DNA of 64,000 nt from JAISST01 sp050434145. Lineage in GTDB: Bacteria > Fusobacteriota > Fusobacteriia > Fusobacteriales > Fusobacteriaceae. Location: positions 23,867 to 87,866 of the forward strand of contig NZ_JBNPVX010000006.1 in the NCBI RefSeq assembly GCF_050434145.1, given 5' to 3'. A model generated the notes under the pieces. That model had not been told where the DNA came from. It saw only the letters and a list, made by a program, of their open reading frames with translations, and did not search any database. Both the position numbers and the translations under genes were made by a program. Positions 17,676 through 26,221 of the stretch are shown in pieces. Every line of letters starts with the position of its first letter. Position 1 is the stretch's first letter.

Positions 17676-18865
17676 CTAGTCTATTATTATTGACCATTTA
17701 TCTCTATTTAAATTGTTCGAAAATTCGAAGCCATTTTCAGTAATATGAATAGTATCTGAATGGCGGACTCCACCAAACTCCTTATCCATAATTCCAGGTT
17801 CAATAGTAAAGACCATACCAGAAGAAAGTGGAATTTTGTTTCCTATTGAAATAGAAGGATATTCATGAAATGAAAGCCCAATCCCATGACCAATACGACC
17901 AGGAAGATATCTTTCAAAACCATTTTTTTTGAAAATTTCTGAGCACGATAAGTATAATTCTTCAAAGGTTCTACCTATCTCAATAATGGAAAAAACTCTA
18001 TTCCTTGCTTCTATCATTGTATCATAAGCTTTTTCTTTTAGTGAATCTAATTTATTTATAAAAAGACTTCTTTACACTCGCCACTATAACAATTTATTTT
18101 CGCCCATGCTTGTGGTAAGATCAAATCACCATTTTTAGGAATATAATCAGTAGGACAATCACAACCATAAGATATTTGTTCATTGGATAAACACCAAGTG
18201 AATAAAGCATCAATCTGACCACCTTCTGAAGTACCAAATCCAGATATTTCATATTTAGAAAAAAGTTGTTGCCATTCTTTTCTCATGATATATTGCCCTT
18301 CTGTACAAGCATCAGCTTCAGAATATCCTTTCTTTAGGTATTTAATAGTTGTTTCAACACCTATATCACTTAAAAAACAAGCCTTTTTTATACAAGAAAT
18401 TTCATACGAATCTTTAATAATTTTTTTTCTTGAAATAAAGCTTGAAATATCATGGATCTGTGAAATTTTGAAGTCGTTATATAATTTTTCTAAAAAATTT
18501 ATAGAAATATAATTTTTTTCCAAAGCAAAATTTAAACTGGAGTCACTATGAATGATTATTTTAATAGCATTATGATAATCTAAAGCTATTGAAGAATGAT
18601 CACCCCATTTTCCATAAAGATAAATATTATCCACCAATGATTCCTTTTGAGCATGTAGATATCTGAGAGCATGAACAAGTAAAGATGTTTCGCCGCTTTT
18701 TTTTACAATAATGAAAACAGGATGACTATAAATTATGGGATTAAAGTGACTATAATAAAAAGTGTTTTCAGGACTTGAAATTATAGTCACATCAATATTA
18801 TTTTGATTCATATGTAAAATTAGTTTCTCTAATCTTGTATCAATATATTTCTTTGTTATAATCAT
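17676..18865 (-). pseudogene. Creatinase/M24-family gene interrupted by a one-base frameshift
   Basis: Two adjacent minus-strand frames make one M24 fold. The upstream part (18865 to 18056) covers the creatinase N-domain and the start of the pita-bread domain, and stops right after GECKEVFL. The downstream part (in frame at least from 18054) continues INKLDSLKEKAYDTMIEARNRV and carries GHGIGLSFHE, FTIEPGI and GGVRHSDTI. Adding one base to the A5 run at 18060-18064 joins them into one frame of about 396 residues, the usual family length. This may be a true mutation, a phase-variable tract or a sequence error. Canonical metal ligands are missing at several places, so it resembles creatinase more than a Xaa-Pro peptidase. 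Start: ATG at 18865 after GAGG. Confidence 0.8.
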
Positions 18866-18942
18866 ACTAGACCTCAATTAAAACCTTTTGTATAATTATA
18901 CCACAAAATTTACTGTATTTCAATTTATACAACATCGTCAAA

Positions 18943-20421
18943 TTATTTTGTTTTGGATTTTTTTCTTATGTATGGATAAATGAGAAAACTCATTATCAAT
19001 ATTACTAAAAATACAGAAATAGGACTAGAGATAAAAACTTTATAATTTCCTTTGCTAATAAGTAGTGCTCTTCTAAACTCTTGTTCGGTGATTGGCCCCA
19101 AGACCAGTCCTAAAACAAAAGGAGCCATAAAAAAATCTAATTCTGACATAGCCAAACCAAAGAGCCCAAATGCAAACATAACATAAATATTGAATTCATT
19201 ATTGCTTACTGAAAAAGCTCCAATAACACATAATGCCATTATAATGGGGGCAATAATATTAGTAGATACTATAGAAATTTTAGCAAAAACTTTAGCTCCA
19301 CCAACACCTACTATTAACATAAGAAAGGTAGCAACAAACAAACCAATAAAGAGAGCATATGTAATATTTCCATGTTTTGTAAATAATTGTGGTCCAGGGT
19401 GTAGTCCGTGGATTACTAATCCACCTAAAAATATAGCTGAAACTGTATTTCCTGGTATTCCTAAAGTTAATAAAGGTACGAGAGAACCACCAACCACAGC
19501 ATTATTAGCAGCTTCTGAAGCAGCCAATCCATCCATACTTCCCTCACCATAAGTCTCAGGATGTTTTGAAGTTGACTTGGAAGCATTATATGCTATAGCT
19601 GATGCAATACTAACACCAGCTCCTGGCAAAATTCCTACTATTGTGCCAATAACACTAGACCTTAAAAAATTAAACGAATTTCTTATAACCTCTTTTAAAC
19701 TAATTATATTCAACTTTTTTGTAGAATCATATTCATATTGAATTGTACTCCTTTTTTGTGCAGCTAATTTAAATACTTGAGATGTAGAATATACACCAAT
19801 AACTGTAGCTACAGTGGATAGACCACCAAAAAGAGAAAGTATATCATAAGTGTAGCGATATTGACCAGTGATTCCATCTATTCCTATAACAGAAAATAAC
19901 ATACCTGCAAATCCTATAATAAGCCCTTTTACCAATGAACCTTTTGAAAGACTTACAATTATAGTAAGACCTAAAATTGAAAGAAGAAACATTTCAGCAG
20001 CACCAAATTTGATAACTAGTTTTGAAAGTGGTGGTGAAATGAACATTAAAGCAATTATTGAAATTATTCCTCCAATAAAAGATGCAATGGTTGCCATTGA
20101 AAGGGCTTCGCCACTTTGACCTTTTTTTGTTAACTCATAACCATCAATTGCTGTGATAACAGCTGAAGGAGTTCCAGGAGTATTAAGTAATATAGCTGTG
20201 ATTGAACCTCCATATGTAGAAGCCATATAGATCGCACCTAAAAAAACTAAACCAGTAGAAGGTTGCATTGAGTATGTTACTGGTATGAAAAGAGCAACTC
20301 CCATAGTTGAAGAAAGCCCAGGTAATGCACCAATGATTATGCCTAGCACTACACCAATAAAAGCAATGGCCAGAGTATATATATTAAATACTAAAGGTAA
20401 TGCACTAACAATATGTTCCAT
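18943..20421 (-). CDS. TctA-family large membrane subunit (second copy)
   Basis: 492 residues with about 12 hydrophobic segments and both TctA signatures: GIIIGALPGLSSTMGVALF near residue 30 and VGILPGAGVSIASAIAYNAS near 260, plus YGGSITAILLNTPGTPSA and GNTVSAIFLGGLVIHG. It should be a membrane subunit of a carboxylate transporter. It is preceded by tctB, but the binding-protein gene has been destroyed (see 20902-21342), so it works only if another binding protein, such as the one at 9516, can serve it. ATG after AAGGAGGAAAG. It is clearly diverged from the TctA at 10970. Confidence 0.92.
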   Translation of the reverse strand: MEHIVSALPLVFNIYTLAIAFIGVVLGIIIGALPGLSSTMGVALFIPVTYSMQPSTGLVFLGAIYMASTYGGSITAILLNTPGTPSAVITAIDGYELTKKGQSGEALSMATIASFIGGIISIIALMFISPPLSKLVIKFGAAEMFLLSILGLTIIVSLSKGSLVKGLIIGFAGMLFSVIGIDGITGQYRYTYDILSLFGGLSTVATVIGVYSTSQVFKLAAQKRSTIQYEYDSTKKLNIISLKEVIRNSFNFLRSSVIGTIVGILPGAGVSIASAIAYNASKSTSKHPETYGEGSMDGLAASEAANNAVVGGSLVPLLTLGIPGNTVSAIFLGGLVIHGLHPGPQLFTKHGNITYALFIGLFVATFLMLIVGVGGAKVFAKISIVSTNIIAPIIMALCVIGAFSVSNNEFNIYVMFAFGLFGLAMSELDFFMAPFVLGLVLGPITEQEFRRALLISKGNYKVFISSPISVFLVILIMSFLIYPYIRKKSKTK

Positions 20422-20438
20422 CTTTCCTCCTTATCTCT

Positions 20439-20873
20439 CTAAAAACCAAATATTCCCTTAGGTATCGGTACATTAAGCATAATTGCAAAGCAAAAATAAA
20501 TTATTGCAACAGTCAAAACAGTGGTAATAATAATGGTTTTTTTATTTTTTATTCCTAAAAAATTCATTGCTATTGGTAAGTAAAATATTGTTGTAATAAT
20601 ATAACCTAAAAATTTTACAAAAATAACGTAAATCCCAGAAAATAGAACAATTCCAATTAATTTATTGCGATCCATCTCATCTTTGTTCTTTTTTACAGTT
20701 TCTTTCTCTTTACATATTTCTATAGCATATAAAGTATTTAAAAAAATTAATACTCCAGATATTAACCGAGGAAATAGTCCGGCATCTTTTACCATAGAAA
20801 AAGATTGTATAAAAAACATTGAAGAAATAATATATATCATAATAACAGCCATAAATTTATTCGTCTTTTTCAA
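20439..20873 (-). CDS. TctB-family small membrane subunit (second copy)
   Basis: 144 residues with four hydrophobic segments, and the loop MVKDAGLFPRLISG after helix 1 that parallels the KDLGSGFMPKIIGG loop of the first TctB. The TTG at 20873 is taken as start because AGAGGTGA precedes it by a few bases and the first helix follows directly; a GTG 39 bases earlier overlaps the preceding gene. It lies 17 bases before tctA. It would be the small membrane subunit of a Tct transporter that now lacks its dedicated binding protein. Confidence 0.85.
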   Translation of the reverse strand: MKKTNKFMAVIMIYIISSMFFIQSFSMVKDAGLFPRLISGVLIFLNTLYAIEICKEKETVKKNKDEMDRNKLIGIVLFSGIYVIFVKFLGYIITTIFYLPIAMNFLGIKNKKTIIITTVLTVAIIYFCFAIMLNVPIPKGIFGF

Positions 20874-20901
20874 TAGTTCACCTCTAAATAATAAAAATAA
20901 A

Positions 20902-21342
20902 TTACCATTCACCCTTTGCAGTTTCAGATTTTAAATTTTCTTCAATTTCCCTGATAATCTGTGTAAAATTCTTTGAATCTAGATAGTTTAAAGGAAGATT
21001 TTGCGCTTTAGCCTTTTCTATAAATTCAGGATCTTCCAATGCTTTTTTTATTGCATTTTCTATTTTTGTAACATATTCATCTGGCATAGCAGCAGGAGCA
21101 GCTACTCCACCATTTTCAATTTGGGAAAAATCAACAACACAACCAAAATCCTCCACAGAATACATTCCATTATTCATAGTCTTAACAAAATCGATATCAT
21201 ATTCTTTGTAAAAGTCATATGTTTTTTTAGCTAGCTTTACTGGATCTAAGTCTTCTTTTGGAAAATGTGACCAAAATGAATATGGTATTTTATCTACTGA
21301 AGAGCCTTCAATTGCAGCTTTTATTCTTTCTTTTTTATTCAT
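20902..21342 (-). pseudogene. Chimeric remnant: uroporphyrinogen-decarboxylase-like N-terminus fused to TctC C-terminus
   Basis: An open frame of 146 residues joining two unrelated families. Residues 1 to about 75 (MNKKERIKAAIEG, KIPYSFWSHFP, YDIDFVKTMNNGMY, DFGCVVDF) match the beginning of uroporphyrinogen decarboxylase/methyltransferase-like proteins. From about GGVAAPAAMPDEYVTK onward (EDPEFIEKAK to the end) it matches the last 65 residues of Bug/TctC binding proteins. The signal peptide and most of the TctC domain are absent, and the rest of the UroD barrel is absent. An in-frame deletion between two adjacent genes explains it. The tctB and tctA genes follow. ATG at 21342 after GAGAGG. 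It is probably non-functional. Confidence 0.8.
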
Positions 21343-21606
21343 AAAAATACCTCTCAATATAAAATAATTTTATTCTTTGCATGTACGAGTATATTATTAT
21401 CCTATTTCCATAATAATTTCCAACATTTTTTATATTTTAATAGGTACAACTATTTGATTGTACTTGTTAGATACCAAGTATTTTATGAAGTAAAATAAAA
21501 AATTTACTACAATAAAAATCTGTAAAATTATTATTCCCTATTGAAAATATTTGAAATTACGTGTAAAATATTATTTGTAGTATTTCATAAAGTGGGTGAG
21601 TTAATT

Positions 21607-22038
21607 TTGAAAAAATTAAAAAAAGCAATAGAAATATTAGAAAATGAAGATGTATCTTTTGTGTCTATTATTGATGAAGATGTTATCAAAGACAAAGCAA
21701 TTGGTATCAAGCCAATATTTCAGAGAATAAAGTCAAATAAAAATTTTTTTAAAGATGCTGTAGTAGCTGATAAAATTATTGGAAAAGCAGCAGCGATGCT
21801 CCTTATTCATAGTGGAGTAAGCAAAGTATATGGTAAAATAATGAGTATCGAAGCAGTGAAAATATTTGATAAACACAATGTTTATTATGAATTTGGTGAA
21901 AAAGTTGATTTTATACACAATAGAGATAATACTGGACTTTGTCCAATGGAAGAAACAGTAAAACATATAGAATCACCAAGTGAAGTTTTTCTGCCGTTAT
22001 CCAAAACTATTGATAGATTGATGTCTCAGAATAAATAA
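21607..22038 (+). CDS. DUF1893 (TM1506-like) protein
   Basis: About 143 residues. The word pattern LKKAIEILENEDVSF, VVADKIIGKAAAMLLIHSGVSKVYGKIMS, GLCPMEETV matches DUF1893, whose one structure (TM1506) has a cytidine-deaminase-like fold, but no reaction is known. The TTG at 21607 is favoured since GGGTGAG sits six bases before it; a TTG further up would add a 22-residue extension without a ribosome site. It is followed after 38 bases by a ClC channel gene and may be co-transcribed. The function is unknown and I do not propose one. Confidence 0.7.
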   Translation: MKKLKKAIEILENEDVSFVSIIDEDVIKDKAIGIKPIFQRIKSNKNFFKDAVVADKIIGKAAAMLLIHSGVSKVYGKIMSIEAVKIFDKHNVYYEFGEKVDFIHNRDNTGLCPMEETVKHIESPSEVFLPLSKTIDRLMSQNK

Positions 22039-22076
22039 TTTTCATAGAATATTTATATTATAAGGATGTGAATGAT

Positions 22077-23639
22077 ATGAATCAGATTAATTCAGAAGAA
22101 TATATTGAAGATAAGAATAAAAAAAAGGACTGGAGTTTATATGTCTTATGCTTATTAGTAGGAGTAGTAACTGGATTAATTGTCTCTTTTTATAGATGGA
22201 TTTTACATTTAGTAGGAAATATAAGGGAACATTTTTTCGCCTCTCAAGATTTGAATAATCCACTAAAACTTTTTTTAGTATTAATTCTTTTTATATCAGT
22301 AGGTTTATTAATAAATTTTATTGGACAAAAATATCCTAAAATATCAGGAAGTGGAATTCCTCAAGTTAAAGGGATATTAATGAAACAATTGAAATATGTG
22401 AAATGGCCTATAGAAATAGTTGCCAAATTTATTACTGGTGTATTTGGAATTAGCTGTGGATTATCTTTAGGTAGAGAAGGACCTTCTGTTCAATTAGGCT
22501 CTTATATAGGTCATGGAATTTCAAAGTTATTTAAGAAAAACGAAATAACAGAAAGATATTTAGTAACTTGTGGTTCAAGTGCAGGGTTATCAGGAGCATT
22601 TGGAGCTCCGTTGGCAGGTGTAATATTCTCTTTGGAAGAATTGCATAGAATAATTACATCCAAATTACTTATTTGCACATTCATTGCAAGTATAGTAGCA
22701 GATTTTATAGGTAGAAGGTTTTTTGGAATGCAGACAGCTTTCAATATCCAAGTTATTTATCCCAAAAATATAAATCCTTATTTTCATTTTGGGTTAATGA
22801 TAATATTTGGAGTATTTATTGCATTTTTTGGAAAATTATTTACATTGACTTTAATAAAAACTCAAGATATTTTTAAAGGAATAAAATTATCAAAAAATAT
22901 AAAGATTTCTTTTGTAATGGTAATATCATTTATACTTTGCTTTATTTTACCAGAAGTGACTGGAGGTGGGCACGAACTAGCTGAGGGACTAGCAAAATAT
23001 AATCAAATGTTTTATTTTTTAATAATAATATTTGTAATAAAATTACTATTTACAGCAATATCTTATGCTACAGGTTTTGCTGGTGGTATATTTTTACCAA
23101 TGTTAGTATTGGGAGCAATTTTAGGAAAAATATATGCTATGATACTAATGAACATTTTGAACCTAGGTCCAGAATATATACCACATTATATAATATTGGG
23201 AATGGCAGCATTCTTCGTAGCAGTGGTAAAAGCCCCACTTACTGGAACAATCTTAATATTAGAGATGACAGGTGGATTTGAGCATTTATTAGCTCTTGCA
23301 ACAGTATCAGTAGTGACATACTATGTAACATCATTACTTCATTTAGAACCAATTTATGAAATTTTATATGAAAGAATGGAAAAAGATTCATGTGAGATAA
23401 AAAAAGATTGTGATAGAGTGATAATAAATATTCCAGTAAAGCATAACTCTCTTTTGGATGACAAGCTTATCTCAGAGGTGCATTGGGCAACTGATATTTT
23501 AGTAGTGACAATTTTACGTGATAAAGAAGAACTGATACCAAATGGTGATACGAGGATAGAAGAAGGGGATGTGGTAACAATACTTGTACCTAAGTCAAAA
23601 GTTGATAATATGAAAGCAGAATTATTTAAATTAGGATAA
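22077..23639 (+). CDS. ClC-family chloride channel/antiporter with C-terminal TrkA-C domain
   Basis: About 520 residues. The ClC filter motifs are present in order: GSGIPQVKG, GREGPSVQLGSYIG with the gating Glu, GLSGAFGAPLAGVIFSLEE, and GFAGGIFLPMLVLGAILG, then KAPLTGTILILEMTG. The last 85 residues (VIINIPVKHNSLL, IPNGDTRIEEGDVVTILVP) are a TrkA-C/RCK-C ligand-binding domain in the cytoplasm. It would exchange chloride or fluoride for protons, often in acid resistance. The ATG at 22077 follows AAGGATGTGA by a workable distance; a GTG nine bases upstream is too close to it. Confidence 0.92.
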   Translation: MNQINSEEYIEDKNKKKDWSLYVLCLLVGVVTGLIVSFYRWILHLVGNIREHFFASQDLNNPLKLFLVLILFISVGLLINFIGQKYPKISGSGIPQVKGILMKQLKYVKWPIEIVAKFITGVFGISCGLSLGREGPSVQLGSYIGHGISKLFKKNEITERYLVTCGSSAGLSGAFGAPLAGVIFSLEELHRIITSKLLICTFIASIVADFIGRRFFGMQTAFNIQVIYPKNINPYFHFGLMIIFGVFIAFFGKLFTLTLIKTQDIFKGIKLSKNIKISFVMVISFILCFILPEVTGGGHELAEGLAKYNQMFYFLIIIFVIKLLFTAISYATGFAGGIFLPMLVLGAILGKIYAMILMNILNLGPEYIPHYIILGMAAFFVAVVKAPLTGTILILEMTGGFEHLLALATVSVVTYYVTSLLHLEPIYEILYERMEKDSCEIKKDCDRVIINIPVKHNSLLDDKLISEVHWATDILVVTILRDKEELIPNGDTRIEEGDVVTILVPKSKVDNMKAELFKLG

Positions 23640-23694
23640 AAAATCTGCAATTAAATATATAATACCAAAATATAAGAATAAGAAGGAGACTAAC

Positions 23695-25170
23695 ATGACA
23701 AAATTTGATCCAAGAAAATATGAAAAAACAATAAAATTAATTTTTTTAAAGGCAGTAAATGACTTGTTCCCAAATTCAAAAGTCTTAATAGAACATTCTT
23801 TAAATAATGGAGTATATGGTGAAATACAAAGAAAAGATAATGAAGAAATAACAGAAGAAGAATTATTAAAGGTAACTGCAAGAATGCGAGAAATAATTGA
23901 AGAAAATTATCCAATTAATTTGGTGGTTAATGACTGTGAAAAACTAAAATTAACCTCTCATGATATAAAAAGGGAAGACGTAAGGATGCTTATAGATAAT
24001 AGTGGATTAATTAATATTTATGAATATGAAATTGATTCTTATCATGACTATATTTATGGAAAACCTTATAATAGTACTGGAGATGTAGATCTATTTCATT
24101 TGAGTAAATACAATGGTGGTTTTATATTAAAATATCCTATTAAAAATATAGACGAAATTCCAATAGAAATAGATAATCCAAAAATGGCAAAAGTTTTTCA
24201 AGAAACTGGGCAATGGGAAAGAATTCTAGGTGTCTCTACAATAGGATACCTTAATGAAAAAATATTAAAAAGTAAAGCTGAAATAGGGGAGTTGATCCGT
24301 ATTAATGAGGCTTTGCATCATAAAAACATTGCTAAGATAGCAGGTGAAATTACTGATAACAGGGAAATAAAATTAATTACAATAGCAGGTCCATCTTCTT
24401 CAGGAAAAACTACATTTAGTAAAAGGTTATATATACATTTGAAAGCTAATGAAGTTAATCCAATAATTATTTCTTTGGATAACTATTATATTGGTAGAAA
24501 TAATGTGCCATTGGATGAAGAAGGTAATAAAGACTTTGAAACAATAGAAGCTTTGGATTTGGACCTATTAAATCAAAATTTAAGAGATTTAATTGCTGGA
24601 AAAGAAGTTGAAATACCAAGATATAATTTTGTTACAGGTAATAGAGAAGCAACTGGTGAAATGATGAGAATGCCAGAAAATGGGTTGATAATTATTGAAG
24701 GAATTCATGGACTGAATGAGAGATTGAGTTTTGAGATTCCAAAGAAAAATAAATATAAGATATACATTAGTTGCTTGACCCAGTTAAACATTGATAATCA
24801 TAATAGAATTGGCACAAGTGATGTGAGGTTGATAAGAAGATTGACAAGGGATAGCATGTCTCGTGCAACACATGTGGAGGATACTTTGGACATGTGGAAA
24901 TCAGTAAGAAGAGGTGAAGAGAAATATATTTTCCCATTTCAAGAGGAGGCAGATATCATATTTAATTCTAATTTAGTATATGAATTAGGAGTATTAAAAA
25001 GTTATGCAAGTAAAGAATTGATAAAAGTAAAGATCAATAGTCCTTATTATAAAGAAGCCAAAAGATTGCTTCAATTGCTAAACTGTTTCCTAGATATAGA
25101 TAGTAGGTTAGTACCAGATGATTCCATATTAAAGGAATTTATTGGAGATAGTATTTTTTATAGATATTAA
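23695..25170 (+). CDS. Uridine kinase-like nucleoside kinase with ThrRS-type N-domain
   Basis: 491 residues. The N-terminal half (about 1-190) resembles the threonyl-tRNA synthetase SAD-type domain found in this kinase group. The C-terminal half is a uridine kinase/phosphoribulokinase P-loop domain: GPSSSGKTTFSKRL (Walker A, near residue 230), SLDNYYIGR, DFETIEALDLDLL, GLIIIEGIHGLNERL, and RLIRRLTRDSMSR. It probably phosphorylates a nucleoside in salvage. AAGGAGACTAAC precedes the ATG. It sits between the channel gene and a strong terminator. Confidence 0.88.
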   Translation: MTKFDPRKYEKTIKLIFLKAVNDLFPNSKVLIEHSLNNGVYGEIQRKDNEEITEEELLKVTARMREIIEENYPINLVVNDCEKLKLTSHDIKREDVRMLIDNSGLINIYEYEIDSYHDYIYGKPYNSTGDVDLFHLSKYNGGFILKYPIKNIDEIPIEIDNPKMAKVFQETGQWERILGVSTIGYLNEKILKSKAEIGELIRINEALHHKNIAKIAGEITDNREIKLITIAGPSSSGKTTFSKRLYIHLKANEVNPIIISLDNYYIGRNNVPLDEEGNKDFETIEALDLDLLNQNLRDLIAGKEVEIPRYNFVTGNREATGEMMRMPENGLIIIEGIHGLNERLSFEIPKKNKYKIYISCLTQLNIDNHNRIGTSDVRLIRRLTRDSMSRATHVEDTLDMWKSVRRGEEKYIFPFQEEADIIFNSNLVYELGVLKSYASKELIKVKINSPYYKEAKRLLQLLNCFLDIDSRLVPDDSILKEFIGDSIFYRY

Positions 25171-25255
25171 ATTGATTATTAAAAATATCATTATATGAAA
25201 TAATGTGAAGCTAAGAAGATATAATTAAAAAAATAATGGACTTGATGAGTATTAT

Positions 25256-25304
25256 AAAGTACATCCTAGATATTAAGTAAATATTTTGTGATGTACTTTT
25301 TATA
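25256..25304 (+). terminator. Terminator after the nucleoside kinase gene
   Basis: AAAGTACATC (25256-25265) pairs perfectly with GATGTACTTT (25290-25299), followed by a T run. The rest of the 350-base gap (25171-25520) is AT-rich and holds only candidate promoters. Confidence 0.85.
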
Positions 25305-25459
25305 TATTAAATAAAAATCTTAGTTTTTATGTATGATCTAAAAATTGTAACAAATTATGTTAAACATAAAAAGTTGTACATGTTATAATAGATTTTTTAC
25401 TTATAAAAATTTATTAATCTATATTTATAAAAATATCCTTAATATAAATAATAAAGACA

Positions 25460-25488
25460 TTTAAAAAAAAAAGAATTTATGATATAAT
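25460..25488 (+). promoter_or_regulatory. Candidate promoter of the acyltransferase-metG operon
   Basis: TTTAAA (25460-25465) and TATAAT (25483-25488) are 17 bases apart. A second candidate, TTAAAC (25360-25365) with TATAAT (25384-25389) at 18 bases, lies further up. Both are plausible in this AT-rich background. Confidence 0.4.
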
Positions 25489-25520
25489 TTCCTTTAGTAA
25501 TGATAAACTAGGTGAATAAA

Positions 25521-26168
25521 ATGAGTGATGAAAAAAAAAGAAAGAAATACAGATTATATGGAACATGGCTCTATTTTGTTTTGAAAATAATAATGTGTAC
25601 TTTAAAGATTAAAGTAATCAAAAGTTCTGAATTTCAAGAAAATGTCGAAAGCTATGTATTTGGATTTTGGCATGATAAACTAGTGATACCAACAATAGTC
25701 TTAAGAAAAGTGGAAAAGCGTGCAGTATTAGCCAGTCCATCAAAAGATGGGGAATTAATCTCTGTACCATTAGAAAAATTTGGATTTGAAATGATAAGGG
25801 GATCTTCAGGAGAAAATTCTACTTCTAGTGTGTTATCTTTGATGAGATATTTAAAAAAAGGTTATAATATAGGTACACCATTAGATGGACCTAAAGGTCC
25901 ATCACATAAAGCAAAACCTGGAATGCTTTATTTGGCACAAAAAAGTGGAAAAGCAATCATTCCTATAGGTGGTGCATACAAAAGTAAATGGATTCTAACA
26001 AAAACTTGGGATAAATTTCAAATTCCAAAGCCTTTTACGACAATGGTATGTATACTAGGAGAACCTATTTTTGTACCTAAAAATGGTGACATAGAAGAAT
26101 ATAAAAAAATAATAGAAATAAAGTTAAATGAAATAGATGAAGAAAGCAAATTATATTTTCAAAAATAG
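25521..26168 (+). CDS. DUF374-family lysophospholipid acyltransferase-like protein
   Basis: 215 residues. The LPLAT-type motifs are YVFGFWHDKLVIPTIV (HxxxxD-like catalytic His), AVLASPSKDGELI, FEMIRGSSGENS, and GYNIGTPLDGPKGPSHKAKPGMLYLAQKSGKAIIPIG. DUF374 proteins are related to late lipid A acyltransferases and act at the inner membrane; a hydrophobic N-terminal stretch is seen at about residues 12-30. This suits a diderm. The ATG at 25521 follows AGGTG. metG begins 53 bases after the stop, so they may share a transcript. Confidence 0.8.
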   Translation: MSDEKKRKKYRLYGTWLYFVLKIIMCTLKIKVIKSSEFQENVESYVFGFWHDKLVIPTIVLRKVEKRAVLASPSKDGELISVPLEKFGFEMIRGSSGENSTSSVLSLMRYLKKGYNIGTPLDGPKGPSHKAKPGMLYLAQKSGKAIIPIGGAYKSKWILTKTWDKFQIPKPFTTMVCILGEPIFVPKNGDIEEYKKIIEIKLNEIDEESKLYFQK

Positions 26169-26221
26169 GAGGCTTAACACAATATAAGGATTGAAATACC
26201 CAGATATTGTGTAGAAATATT

